A program made the translations under genes and the position numbers. Below are positions 52,412 through 61,115 of a DNA stretch of 64,000 bases, piece by piece. The notes beneath the pieces were generated by a model. That model made no database searches, was not told the DNA's origin, and saw only the letters and a program-made list of their open reading frames with translations. Positions within the stretch are counted from its first letter, which is position 1. Each line of letters starts with the position of its first letter. Origin of the DNA: Verrucomicrobiota bacterium (lineage in GTDB: Bacteria; Verrucomicrobiota; Verrucomicrobiia; Opitutales; Opitutaceae); assembly GCA_023386835.1 (NCBI GenBank), contig JAEWIY010000006.1, forward strand, positions 1 through 64,000. The letters are read 5' to 3'.

Positions 52412-52936
52412 ATGCTCTCCCGCCTGTTGCTGATTGCTGTTTTGGGCGCGACGCCTGCGCTCGCTTCGCCCTCCACCTTTCCGGGACTGCAGTCGGTCCT
52501 GAGTGAAGCCGAATGGAAACGCGCCGGACTCGACCGGCTCACGCCCGATCAGATCGGCGTGATCGATGCGGCGCTGATTCGCTACGAACGCAGCCGCGAC
52601 GAACAGACTGAGGCTCGCGTGGAGGAACGCGTGGCGGCAGCCGCGGCGGCGCGCGAAACAAAGGCCGACCGTCCGTCGGTCTGGGAGCGTTTCGGTTTCG
52701 CGAGCAATCGCGGTGAACCCCATTGGCGCGACACGCCCCCGCTGCGCGCCAAGGTTGTGTCCTGGCAGGGCGCCAACCGCTTCGTCCTCGACAACGGCCA
52801 GGTCTGGGAAGGTGTATCCACAATTCCCTTCGAGTTGTTGGGCGAGGAGGTGGCGATCGAGGCGCGGCCAGCCGGCAACTTCGCGCTCAGCCTCGACGGC
52901 CGCTCCACCGCCGTGCATGTCCGTCGCGTCAAATGA
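52412..52936 (+). CDS. Small exported hypothetical protein
   Basis: A 174-residue protein with a clear signal peptide (cut near residue 18, ATPALAS). A helical middle rich in Arg, Glu and Ala (about 45-85) is followed by a short beta-rich domain (KVVSWQGANRFVLDNGQVWEG). No known family is evident. Its stop overlaps the start of the exported RidA gene (ATGA), so the pair is coupled and both proteins go to the same compartment. Confidence 0.75.
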   Translation: MLSRLLLIAVLGATPALASPSTFPGLQSVLSEAEWKRAGLDRLTPDQIGVIDAALIRYERSRDEQTEARVEERVAAAAAARETKADRPSVWERFGFASNRGEPHWRDTPPLRAKVVSWQGANRFVLDNGQVWEGVSTIPFELLGEEVAIEARPAGNFALSLDGRSTAVHVRRVK

Positions 52937-53466
52937 AGCTCCTCCACCGCCCCGTTTTCCCAACGCTCCTCGCCGCCAGCTGCCTCGCCCTGACACCGCT
53001 TGGCGCCGGCACGCCGGAGGAGAACCTGGCCAAGCTGGCACAGGAACTTCCGTCGCCGTCGACCGCGGTTGCGAACTACGTTCCGGTGGTGCGCTCGGGC
53101 TCGTTGCTCTTCCTCGCGGGACATATCCCCCGCACCGCGGACAACACGGTCGTCACCGGCAAGGTGGGCGACACGATCACGGAAGCGGAAGCAACCGAAG
53201 CCGCCCGGCTCGCCGGTCTCGCCCTGCTGTCGACCGTGCGCGCGGAACTCGGCTCACTCGACCGCGTGAAGCGGATCGTGCGCGTGTCAGGGTTCGTGAA
53301 CGCAACGCCGGGCTTCGAACGTCATTCGTTCGTCATCAACGGCTGCTCGGATCTGCTGGTAGCCGTCTTCGGTGAAAAGGGCCGACACGCCCGTTCGGCC
53401 ATCGGCGCCGGATCGCTGCCGTTGAACGCGGCGGTCGAGATCGAGCTGGTCGTCGAAGTCGACTGA
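52933..53466 (+). CDS. Exported RidA/YjgF-family protein
   Basis: A 177-residue protein of the RidA (reactive imine/enamine deaminase) family with LFLAGHIPRT near 57-66, TEAARLAGLALLSTV near 88-102 and the final GSLPLNAAVEIELVV. Most RidA proteins are cytoplasmic and near 130 residues; here a signal-peptide-like N-terminus (LLHRPVFPTLLAASCLALTPLGA) suggests export. The start at 52933 overlaps the stop of the preceding gene. The conserved Arg of active RidA is not seen with certainty, so it may be a non-deaminase subgroup. Confidence 0.85.
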   Translation: MKLLHRPVFPTLLAASCLALTPLGAGTPEENLAKLAQELPSPSTAVANYVPVVRSGSLLFLAGHIPRTADNTVVTGKVGDTITEAEATEAARLAGLALLSTVRAELGSLDRVKRIVRVSGFVNATPGFERHSFVINGCSDLLVAVFGEKGRHARSAIGAGSLPLNAAVEIELVVEVD

Positions 53467-53602
53467 TCGCTTTCAGAAAAATCACTCGTTCCTGCTCCGC
53501 CTGCTGCTGGAGCACGGGCCGCTCGCGCTCGCGACCCGAGCCCGGGGCGGTTTCGCAGGCCATTGGCGCGTGTTGCCGTGCTGATGCGTGTTGCCAATGC
53601 CT

Positions 53603-53617
53603 GTCATGAAACATGAC
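53603..53617. promoter_or_regulatory. Palindrome upstream of LacI-like gene
   Basis: GTCATGAAACATGAC is a perfect 6-3-6 inverted repeat 126 bp before the LacI-like gene start. It shares TCATGAAA with the 53664 site, which suggests that both bind one regulator. Confidence 0.45.
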
Positions 53618-53663
53618 GTCGGACTGAAACAGGTGGTTCGTTTCTAGTAATTTTCAGTACTCG

Positions 53664-53673
53664 TTTCATGAAA
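53664..53673. promoter_or_regulatory. Second palindrome upstream of LacI-like gene
   Basis: TTTCATGAAA is a perfect 10-bp palindrome followed 5 bp later by TTGACG, a good -35 box, so it may be an operator at the promoter. Confidence 0.45.
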
Positions 53674-53742
53674 TGCGGTTGACGAGGGCTCGTGTTTTCA
53701 TGCAATGCAGCAATCGTCAGGTTTCCCGCCCCTTACCCCCAA

Positions 53743-54723
53743 ATGGTTTCGACCGAACTCGCGTCGCAGGCGACTCCCTCGCCCGGTCCCGCCGCGCCGG
53801 ACTCGACCCGTCGTCGTACGCGTCAGCATGGACGCCGGCGCGAGACCGGCGTGCGGCGCGTTGGCGTTTGGTTCGTCGGGGCGAAGCCGAATGATCCCGG
53901 GCTGAACTGGTTTCAAGAGCAGCTGCGGCAGGCCCAGGCGGTGGACGGACGCGTGCGCGCGGAGCTGCGTCTGCTGTTCTCGCCCAACCCGGACACGCTG
54001 CCCCCGCAGTTTCGCGAGGAGCGGTTGGACGGCGTGATCCTGCAGGGCACCGAGCCGGGCCCCCTCGCGCTGGCGCGCTTGCGTCAGGTTCCGACGGTTT
54101 GGTTCATGACGCGGCGCTCCCCGGCGTTTCCGGCGGATTATGTCGAGCCGAACAATGAGGAGAACGGCGAACTGGCGGCCGACTATCTTGCTTCACTCGG
54201 CCACCGCGCCGTGGCCGTCGTGACAGTAAATCCTGAATACAGCGCGATCGAGCAGCGCACGCGTGCCTTCCTCGCGCGGGCGCAGGCGCGGGGCCTGAAG
54301 GCACGCGCAATCCTGGGCCGGGCCACGCCGGGCATCAGTTACCTGCAGATCGCGCCGCACCACGCGGAACATGACCAGCTCGTCCGTCGGCTGCTCGAGC
54401 AGCGCGATCCCCCAACGGGCCTCTACCTCCCCTCCGATCACTTTTGCGGCTCGTTCTTCCGCGCCCTGCGGGAGGCCGGCCGCGCTCCCGGCCGCGATTT
54501 CGACGCCGTCATCGGCAACTATAACCCCCTAATCTACCACCACCTCGACCACAGTCCCGCCGTCATCGACATCAATCTTCCGTCCCTGGTCCGCCAGGTG
54601 ATTGAACATCTCCTCTGGCGTATCGATCACCTCGATACGCCAGGCCGGGTCGGCATCACGGTCTCGCCCCGCCTCGTGCGGCCGCCTGAAGCGGCCTCCG
54701 TGGCGCCCGGCGCGGTCGCCTGA
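53743..54723 (+). CDS. LacI-family sensor domain without a recognisable HTH
   Basis: A protein of about 326 residues with the sugar-binding domain of LacI repressors (RRVGVWFVGAKP, LRQVPTVWFMTRRSP, SLGHRAVAVVTV, GLYLPSDHFCGSFFRAL). The usual 60-residue N-terminal helix-turn-helix is missing; instead there are about 40 Arg- and Pro-rich residues. No HTH is seen in the upstream 150 bp in any frame. Either the N-terminus has been lost and the gene is a remnant, or the basic tail is a different DNA- or protein-binding part. It lies 83 bp upstream of the large TonB receptor gene, its likely target. Start at 53743 chosen over 53692. Confidence 0.75.
   Translation: MVSTELASQATPSPGPAAPDSTRRRTRQHGRRRETGVRRVGVWFVGAKPNDPGLNWFQEQLRQAQAVDGRVRAELRLLFSPNPDTLPPQFREERLDGVILQGTEPGPLALARLRQVPTVWFMTRRSPAFPADYVEPNNEENGELAADYLASLGHRAVAVVTVNPEYSAIEQRTRAFLARAQARGLKARAILGRATPGISYLQIAPHHAEHDQLVRRLLEQRDPPTGLYLPSDHFCGSFFRALREAGRAPGRDFDAVIGNYNPLIYHHLDHSPAVIDINLPSLVRQVIEHLLWRIDHLDTPGRVGITVSPRLVRPPEAASVAPGAVA
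54615..54643. repeat. Perfect 12-bp inverted repeat inside a coding sequence
   Basis: CTGGCGTATCGA (54615-54626) and TCGATACGCCAG (54632-54643) are perfect arms around a 5-nt loop in the last 120 bp of the LacI-like gene. This is far longer than chance predicts; it may be a repeat unit or an mRNA hairpin. Confidence 0.6.
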
Positions 54724-54749
54724 ACACCGCCCTCACCTTTTCCCGGAGG

Positions 54750-54766
54750 CGATCCCTGCGGGATCG
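54750..54766. promoter_or_regulatory. Palindrome in leader of the TonB receptor gene
   Basis: CGATCCCTGCGGGATCG is a perfect 7-3-7 inverted repeat 40 bp before the receptor start; it could be an operator or a leader hairpin. Confidence 0.4.
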
Positions 54767-54806
54767 TCCCCCGAACGGCCCCCAAGGCCATATCTCACCA
54801 GAACGC

Positions 54807-57800
54807 ATGATACCCACCAAGTCCAAACATCCCGGCACGGCGAGGTCCGCCCTCCTCGTGACGTTGATGGCTCTGATGGCAACCCCTCCCGGGTACGCCC
54901 AAGGAGCCGACGCCGACGCCTTGCGCCGGCTGCAGGAAGAAAACGCGGCACTGCGCCGGCGCCTCGCCGAACTCGAAGGCACCCGCACAACCACTCCCGC
55001 CACCCGCACCCCGACGACCGAGGAGCTCACCAGCCCCGCCGCGGCCACGCCGCGCGCCCGGGCGACGACCGGCTCCCGGTTGGGCGACACGCCCACCGAG
55101 GAAGGCGTCACCGCCCTGTCGCCGTTCGAAGTCAGCTCCGAACGCGACTACGGCTACCTCCGCGTCAACTCCGCCACCGCCACCCGCATCGGCACCGAGA
55201 TCCAACGCGTGCCGTTGAGCGTGTCGGTTCTGTCCGAGGACTTCATCCGCGACACGCAGATGAATGACATCCAGGACGTGTTGCGCTACCAGGCCTCGTC
55301 CGCGGGTGACACCCGGATGGGCGTGCTCCAGCCGGCGACCGGCTTCACGCCGTCCGGCAACATGTCGTTGCGTGGCTTCCCGATCAATTCGCGCCTCCGT
55401 AACGGCCTGCTTCGTTACAACATGTACAACCTCGACAACGTGGAGCGTGTTGAGGTGATCAAGGGCCCGGCGGCCGTCTTCTTCGGCCAGGCGTTCCCCG
55501 GCGGCGTCATCAACTACGTCACCAAGCAGCCGCAATTCAGCGACATTCCCACGACGCTGACCTACGGCTTCGGTGGAACGACCACCCGCATGGGCACGCA
55601 GCGTGCGACCCTCGACCACAACGCGGTCCTCTCCGACAAGGCGGCCTTCCGCATCGTCGGTGGCTGGGACAACGCTGATGGCGACCGCCGCTTCGAGTTC
55701 CAGGACGGCTTCTCCATCACGCCCTCGGTCACGTTCCTGCCGTTCGAGGACGGACGTCTGAAGGTGACCCTGGAAGCGGAGTACCAAAAGCGCCAGCGCA
55801 ACCAGGACGACACCTCCTGGATGTACCCGGAGCAATGGTTCGCCGATTACGCGAACCCGCCCGCCGCGCTCATCGCCGCCGCCGGTCTGTCCAACAACGC
55901 CGATCCGGTTGCCGCCTACCGCAACCGCATCCGCTCAGGTCCGGGCAACTGGATCGTCGACCGCCGCGTCGCGGAGAACAATCCGTACCTCGCGCTCTGG
56001 ACCGAGCCGATGCAGCACGGTGCGTACTACACCGACCTCAACGGCAAGCGCGTCCACGACAAGAAATTCAACTACTACGGCCCGGGCACGTATTCGGACG
56101 AGGAGAACACCACGTTCTCCGTCACGACCGAGTACAACCCGTTCGAGTGGCTGAACATCCGCCACGCCTACACCCTCGACAACTCGCGCTACACGGAGGT
56201 GAAGTCCACCGCGTCGCCGAACGCCGACGGGATCACGTTCAACACCCTGAACGGCATCCTCAAGCGTGACTATATCATCGAGGCGGATACGAATCAGCTC
56301 GACCTTGTCTTCTCGAAGGACATCGGCGCGGTTGAGAACAAGATCCTCGTGGGTGGCGTCATCCGTGAGACCTATGCGTCGTATACCGGCACCAACGGCG
56401 CCGTGCTGAACGGCACCGGCCTGTTCCCGTTCTTCGGCTACCTGCCGGGCGCGTATGACAAGCCGGACGAAGGCTACGTCTCGCCGATCCCGGCGAACTT
56501 CCGTCACCCGCAGCCGACCGCGTGGGGTTATGCCTCGCAGTTCATTCGCAACCGCCAGGGCCAGATCATCACCCCGGTGGAGATCTTCTCGATGTACGAC
56601 CCGGCGCTGCATGTGGCCCCGGACATCCGCCGCATCACGGAAGTCTCCCGCGGCCTGACCGACCACAGCCGCCCGAAGCGCGAAGAATGGTACGTCAACT
56701 ACCAGGCTTCCGCGTTTGAGAACCGCCTGACCGCGATGGTCGGCTACCGCGAAGAGCGGCAGAAGACCCCCGGCCAGCTGGTGAAGGCCAATCCGCCGTG
56801 GTTCCAGGTGGGCGACTACGCGCTGGAGAACATCCCGCAGTCCGACTGGGCCCTCTACGGCCTCAGCGCGATCTTCTCGCGCCCGAGCCGCAGCAAGGGT
56901 GAGTCGAAGATGGCCGGTCTCTCCTTCGAGGTCGTGCCGAACGTCAACCTCTACGCCAGCTTCTCGGAGACGTTCCTCCCGTCCGGCGTGCTGTATCGTG
57001 GTGGTGACTACGATCCCGCGACCATCCGCCAGCGGGCCACGCTGCTCGGGCTCAACCCCGACGCCGAAGTCGCCCGCCTCGAAGCCGAAGGCGGCCTGAT
57101 CGAGAACAAGAACGAGCGCGGTCGTAACTACGAGTTCGGCGTCAAGACGAACCTCTGGCAGGACAAGCTCGTCGGCACGTTCTCCGTCTTCCGTCTCGAG
57201 CGTGCCAACCGCACGGTCGACGACATTCCGCGCCAGAACGACGACCCGCTCAACTACACGGGCCCGGGCCGCACCGGCACGTTCAGCCGCGTCATCCGCT
57301 GGTACTCCAACGATGCGCTGGAAGAGACCGAGGGTGCTGAACTCGAAGTCATCTGGACGCCGCGCCGCAACTACCAGGTCGTGGCTTCCGGCTCCTGGCT
57401 CTGGAAGGCCGAGACGGTCGAGGACCCGAGCATCAATCCGACGACCCCGATTGCTGGCATCGTCTTCGGTGAGCGCCTGCCGTTCGTGCCGGAGTTCCGC
57501 TTCAACGTGTTCCAAAAGTACACGTTTACGGATAACTTCATCGGCAACCTCGGCCGCGGCCTCTCGATCGGTCTCGGTGCCCGGTACTCGAGCGAGATGA
57601 ACATCTCGATCCGCGACATGAACTACAACCCGCGGACCGGCGGTCTGACCGCTGGCGACTACCTGGTGTTCGACACGGTGATCAGCTACCCGTGGGAACT
57701 CTACGGATACAACGTCACCACCTCGCTCAACGTCACCAACCTGTTGGACGAGGAGTACTCGGAGGGCGGCAATAATCTGTCGGCCCCCCGCACCTGGATG

Positions 57801-57824
57801 CTGACGATGGGTCTGAAGTTCTAA
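54807..57824 (+). CDS. Large TonB-dependent receptor with N-terminal coiled coil
   Basis: A 1005-residue outer-membrane receptor of the large Verrucomicrobial type. After a signal peptide ending near 31 comes a short coiled coil (about 35-58; LRRLQEENAALRRRL), a Thr/Pro linker and then the typical phrase LSPFEVSSERDYGY before the plug (RVPLSVSVLSEDFI, RVEVIKGPAAVFFGQ). The barrel ends in MGLKF with an aromatic last residue. No SusD partner. The coiled coil between signal and plug may bind a periplasmic partner. It heads the main part of block E and is followed by a strong terminator. Confidence 0.93.
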   Translation: MIPTKSKHPGTARSALLVTLMALMATPPGYAQGADADALRRLQEENAALRRRLAELEGTRTTTPATRTPTTEELTSPAAATPRARATTGSRLGDTPTEEGVTALSPFEVSSERDYGYLRVNSATATRIGTEIQRVPLSVSVLSEDFIRDTQMNDIQDVLRYQASSAGDTRMGVLQPATGFTPSGNMSLRGFPINSRLRNGLLRYNMYNLDNVERVEVIKGPAAVFFGQAFPGGVINYVTKQPQFSDIPTTLTYGFGGTTTRMGTQRATLDHNAVLSDKAAFRIVGGWDNADGDRRFEFQDGFSITPSVTFLPFEDGRLKVTLEAEYQKRQRNQDDTSWMYPEQWFADYANPPAALIAAAGLSNNADPVAAYRNRIRSGPGNWIVDRRVAENNPYLALWTEPMQHGAYYTDLNGKRVHDKKFNYYGPGTYSDEENTTFSVTTEYNPFEWLNIRHAYTLDNSRYTEVKSTASPNADGITFNTLNGILKRDYIIEADTNQLDLVFSKDIGAVENKILVGGVIRETYASYTGTNGAVLNGTGLFPFFGYLPGAYDKPDEGYVSPIPANFRHPQPTAWGYASQFIRNRQGQIITPVEIFSMYDPALHVAPDIRRITEVSRGLTDHSRPKREEWYVNYQASAFENRLTAMVGYREERQKTPGQLVKANPPWFQVGDYALENIPQSDWALYGLSAIFSRPSRSKGESKMAGLSFEVVPNVNLYASFSETFLPSGVLYRGGDYDPATIRQRATLLGLNPDAEVARLEAEGGLIENKNERGRNYEFGVKTNLWQDKLVGTFSVFRLERANRTVDDIPRQNDDPLNYTGPGRTGTFSRVIRWYSNDALEETEGAELEVIWTPRRNYQVVASGSWLWKAETVEDPSINPTTPIAGIVFGERLPFVPEFRFNVFQKYTFTDNFIGNLGRGLSIGLGARYSSEMNISIRDMNYNPRTGGLTAGDYLVFDTVISYPWELYGYNVTTSLNVTNLLDEEYSEGGNNLSAPRTWMLTMGLKF

Positions 57825-57847
57825 GGAACTTCCGTCCCCAAACTCTC

Positions 57848-57886
57848 GAGGGCAGAGGCGGGCTGCCTCTGCCCTCTTTCTTTTTC
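57848..57886 (+). terminator. Strong intrinsic terminator after TonB receptor
   Basis: GAGGGCAGAGGC and GCCTCTGCCCTC form a perfect 12-bp stem with a 5-nt loop, followed by TTTCTTTTT. It separates the receptor from the downstream catabolic genes, so those likely depend on read-through or a promoter of their own. Confidence 0.9.
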
Positions 57887-57907
57887 CACCCTGTATCGTT
57901 TGTCTCC

Positions 57908-58429
57908 ATGAAACGTTTCCTTCTCCTCCTCGCCGTCGTCCTTCCGCTGCTGACCGCAGGCGCCTCCGCCGCGAAGCCCAGCCTGTCGGGTACATGGACG
58001 TTTGATCCGGCTCGCAGCACCAATCTCGCCGCCTGGCACTCCTTCCAGCTGACGATCCAGGAAGAGGGCGACCACATCAGCCTCCAGCGGCGCCTCGGTT
58101 GGGGCCGACGCGTCCACGAGGAAACCATGCGCCTGCCGCTCAACGGCACCGCGACCGTTGTGCCCGTGCCCTACTGGGCCGACAACCGCCACCTCGGCGC
58201 CTACATCAGCGACGAGCGCCAGAAGACGTCACGCGCCCGCTTGATCGACGACGGCCGCGTATTGCGTGTCGAAAGCGATCTCACCGTTGAGACACAGCAA
58301 GGTCCGCGCGACGTGAACATCCTAAGCGATTACCAACTCTCACCCGACGGACAAACGCTGACGTTGATCGAAATCCGCAGCACGCGCTCCCGTCCCGTCA
58401 TCACCGTTTTTCGGCGCGCCCAGTCCTAA
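57908..58429 (+). CDS. Small exported lipocalin-like hypothetical protein
   Basis: A 173-residue exported protein (signal peptide to about 21, TAGASA). The mature part starts SLSGTWTFDPARST, the opening of many lipocalin-like barrel proteins, and continues as beta strands with a final IEIRSTRSRPVITVF. It may bind a small hydrophobic or sugar ligand in the periplasm. It precedes the GxGYxYP gene by 18 bp on the same strand, just after the terminator. Confidence 0.72.
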   Translation: MKRFLLLLAVVLPLLTAGASAAKPSLSGTWTFDPARSTNLAAWHSFQLTIQEEGDHISLQRRLGWGRRVHEETMRLPLNGTATVVPVPYWADNRHLGAYISDERQKTSRARLIDDGRVLRVESDLTVETQQGPRDVNILSDYQLSPDGQTLTLIEIRSTRSRPVITVFRRAQS

Positions 58430-58447
58430 CGTCTTCCTCCGCCCATC

Positions 58448-60109
58448 ATGTCTTCCCGTTTTTTCCTTCTGCTCGGTCTCGCCGCCTCGCTGGTCGGCAC
58501 ACCGATCCAGGCACAGCCCAAACCCAAACAAGTTGAGCGCGCCCCCGCCACCGCCGCGCTGGTACCCCTGTCTGAGAACTGGCGCATGGACGGCGACGTG
58601 CCCGTGCACGCGCTGCTGATCTCGTTACAAGGTCTCGCCAATCGCGGCGCTCCCCGACTCTACCTCGAGTACCCGGAGAACTGGCAGTGGGAGATCGTGC
58701 ACCCGCTGCGCGATTTTCTCGCCAAGCGCCACGGCGTGCAATGGCAGCGCACCGCCCTGAACGACGCCGACGCCGCGCTGCGGCAGTTCGCGCGGCACGC
58801 CAAGGGCTGCGTGGTGTGGGATCCGGCCGTTCGCACATCGCTCATCGTCGCCTTCACGATCTCCGGCGTGGAGGATCTGGTGGTGGTCAGCCCGGACCTG
58901 CTGCCGCTGGCGCAAAAACACGGGCTGGAGCCCAAGATCGACCTGCGCGGCCAGTTCACCGGCCAACCCGATCACCAGATCTACCAGTGGGCCTACGACC
59001 AATACTTCCACCGCACGACCCGCGACTACTACGTTGTCCTCGGCGGTGAGGCCGGACCCTTGATGAAGCCCGGCATCGCTGACTTCGGCGTGCAACAGCG
59101 GGCGTTCTTCGCCGATCTCTCCGCCAACCCCGTGCACACGGAGGAGATCGCGCTGCTGAAGAAAATCCTTGGTCAGCAGAATCCCGCCAGCGTCGTGCTC
59201 GGCTGGCACTCTTACGCCAAGGACACGGAGGGTCAGCACACGACGTTGACTGGCAACTACGGCCTGAAGATGGAAGGCCTGCACAACGTCCCCAACATCT
59301 CCTTCACGTCGCAGATCCCGCTGACGCCCGACTTCAAGTTCAAGAACAACCACAACGTCGAACCGGACGCGCAGCTGAAGGCGGAGAAGAAGGTCTACAT
59401 CGCCGCGCTCGCGACCGACTCGATGGGCATCGGCACCTGGACGAAACCCGGCCGCGGCCAGATTCCCTACGGCTGGCAGGTGCTGATGAACTGGTCCTGG
59501 CTCAATCCTCCGGTTCTCCAGTACTTCTATGAGGACAAGTCGCCCAACGACTACTTCGTCGCCGGGCTCAGCGGCCCGGGCTACATGTACCCGAAGGCGA
59601 TCCCGGCCGAGAAGTTTCCCGCCCTGATGAAGGACGCACGCGAACTGATGGACCTGCTCGACCTGCGCGTCATGGAAATCATGGACTACTCCGAGGGCAA
59701 CCGGCACGTCGGCAACACCGACCTGCCGAAGGAAGTCGTCGACCGTTACTACGCCGAGTTCCCTGACGTGCTCGGTTTCATTAATGGCTACGGCACCGCA
59801 CGCACGTTCGACCTGCGCGACGGCAAGCCCTTCATCAGTTACGACTACTACCTGGACGTGGCCCGGCCGGTGGAGGAGGCGATCGCTGATCTCAACGAGT
59901 TGATCACGCTCAACCAGAACCGGCCGTACTTCCTTCTCATGCATATCCGGGAGTCGAATACGGTGGAAAAGGTCGCCACCATCCTGGCCGGCCTGCACGA
60001 GGCCGCCGAAGTGGTGCCGCTGGACGTCTTCCTCAAGCTGGCCGCGAGCGAGAAGACCTACCGCACGCGCTACCAGGAACCGGGCGACCCGATCGACCTC
60101 AATCCGTAA
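58448..60109 (+). CDS. Exported GxGYxYP-family putative glycoside hydrolase
   Basis: A 553-residue exported protein (signal peptide to about 22) of the GxGYxYP family, named for a motif that is present here as GPGYMYP at 376-382. Family members occur in polysaccharide-degrading loci and are thought to act on glycans, but no reaction has been firmly shown to my knowledge. Other fixed points are SLQGLANRGAPRLYLEYP (59-76) near the N-terminus and RVMEIMDYSEGN around 418. It lies between the lipocalin-like gene and a ROK gene in block E. Confidence 0.85.
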   Translation: MSSRFFLLLGLAASLVGTPIQAQPKPKQVERAPATAALVPLSENWRMDGDVPVHALLISLQGLANRGAPRLYLEYPENWQWEIVHPLRDFLAKRHGVQWQRTALNDADAALRQFARHAKGCVVWDPAVRTSLIVAFTISGVEDLVVVSPDLLPLAQKHGLEPKIDLRGQFTGQPDHQIYQWAYDQYFHRTTRDYYVVLGGEAGPLMKPGIADFGVQQRAFFADLSANPVHTEEIALLKKILGQQNPASVVLGWHSYAKDTEGQHTTLTGNYGLKMEGLHNVPNISFTSQIPLTPDFKFKNNHNVEPDAQLKAEKKVYIAALATDSMGIGTWTKPGRGQIPYGWQVLMNWSWLNPPVLQYFYEDKSPNDYFVAGLSGPGYMYPKAIPAEKFPALMKDARELMDLLDLRVMEIMDYSEGNRHVGNTDLPKEVVDRYYAEFPDVLGFINGYGTARTFDLRDGKPFISYDYYLDVARPVEEAIADLNELITLNQNRPYFLLMHIRESNTVEKVATILAGLHEAAEVVPLDVFLKLAASEKTYRTRYQEPGDPIDLNP

Positions 60110-60138
60110 GGCCCCCGCTCCCGCGACGACCCGCGGCC

Positions 60139-61110
60139 ATGGCCACCCCGCTCCTGATCGGCCTCGATATCGGCGGCACCAAGTGCGCCCTCGGGGTGGC
60201 CACTTGTCACTTATTAAGTGACAAGTCGGCGGAGCCGCCGGCGGGCCGCGAGGTGGCGCGTTTTCCCACCCGCGGTCCGGCCGAAACGTTGGCCGAAGCG
60301 GAGAGGATCATCGCCGACCTGCTGCCTTCGTCGGGTGACGTGGTTTTCGGCATCGCGTGTGGCGGGCCACTGGATACACGACGTGGTTTGATCCTTTCCC
60401 CGCCCAACCTGCCGGGCTGGGATCAGGTCGCGATCACCGATTTCCTCACACAACGGTTCGGCGGCCGGGCGTTCCTGATGAACGACGCGAACGCCGGTGC
60501 CCTGGCCGAACACCAGGCGGGAGCCGGGCGTGGCTGCGACCACTTGGTCTTTTTCACGATGGGAACGGGCATGGGCGCCGGCCTCATCCTCAACGGTCGG
60601 CTCTATGAAGGCGCATCGGGTGACGCGGGCGAGTTCGGCCATGCCCGCCTCGCTCCGACCGGGCCGATCGGGTTCGGCAAAAGAGGTTCGTTCGAAGGCT
60701 TCTGCTCCGGCGGCGGCATCGCCCAACTGGCGAAGGAACGCGTCGCGCGCCATCGTGGCGAAACCCGACTGCAGGCCGTTCCTCTCGAGGCGATCACCGC
60801 CCGTACGCTCGCCGAGGCCGCGGAGGCCGGCGACCTGCTGGCCCAGCAGCTCTGGCGCGAGATCGGAGAGAAACTGGGCGAGGCGCTCGCCTGGATCATC
60901 GATGGCTTGAACCCGCAGCGTATCGTCCTCGGCAGCATCTACGCGCGTTGCGAACGCTTCCTCTCTCCTTCCATGCAGGCCGTCCTGCAACGTGAAGCCC
61001 TGCCCGCCAATCTCGCTGCGTGTCGGATCGTGCCCTCGTTCTTGGGCGAGGCCCTGCCCTGTCACGCCGCTGTCGCCGTCGCCTGCCATCATCTTAGCCT
61101 CAACCCCTGA
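60139..61110 (+). CDS. ROK-family sugar kinase, zinc motif lost
   Basis: A 323-residue cytoplasmic kinase of the ROK family with the phosphate loop LDIGGTKCALG near 9-19, the catalytic base in MNDANAGALAEH (Asp near 116), and FFTMGTGMGAG. The zinc-binding CGCGxxGC of classic ROK proteins reads GFGKRGSFEGFC here, so three of four zinc ligands are missing. Residues about 22-36 (CHLLSDKSAEPPAG) are encoded by a palindromic insert. It presumably phosphorylates the sugar released by block E enzymes. Confidence 0.87.
   Translation: MATPLLIGLDIGGTKCALGVATCHLLSDKSAEPPAGREVARFPTRGPAETLAEAERIIADLLPSSGDVVFGIACGGPLDTRRGLILSPPNLPGWDQVAITDFLTQRFGGRAFLMNDANAGALAEHQAGAGRGCDHLVFFTMGTGMGAGLILNGRLYEGASGDAGEFGHARLAPTGPIGFGKRGSFEGFCSGGGIAQLAKERVARHRGETRLQAVPLEAITARTLAEAAEAGDLLAQQLWREIGEKLGEALAWIIDGLNPQRIVLGSIYARCERFLSPSMQAVLQREALPANLAACRIVPSFLGEALPCHAAVAVACHHLSLNP
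60202..60226. repeat. Perfect 25-bp palindrome inside the ROK gene
   Basis: ACTTGTCACTTA (60202-60213) and TAAGTGACAAGT (60215-60226) are perfect 12-bp arms around one base. The AT-rich palindrome is followed at once by GGCGGAGCCGCC, another palindrome. Both are in frame and add a loop to the ROK protein that other members do not need. Confidence 0.7.
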
Positions 61111-61115
61111 TCCTC

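Noticed and set aside
55935..57995. 686-residue frame opposite the large TonB receptor
   Set aside because: Shadow with no signal peptide or domain; it also crosses a strong terminator of the plus strand.
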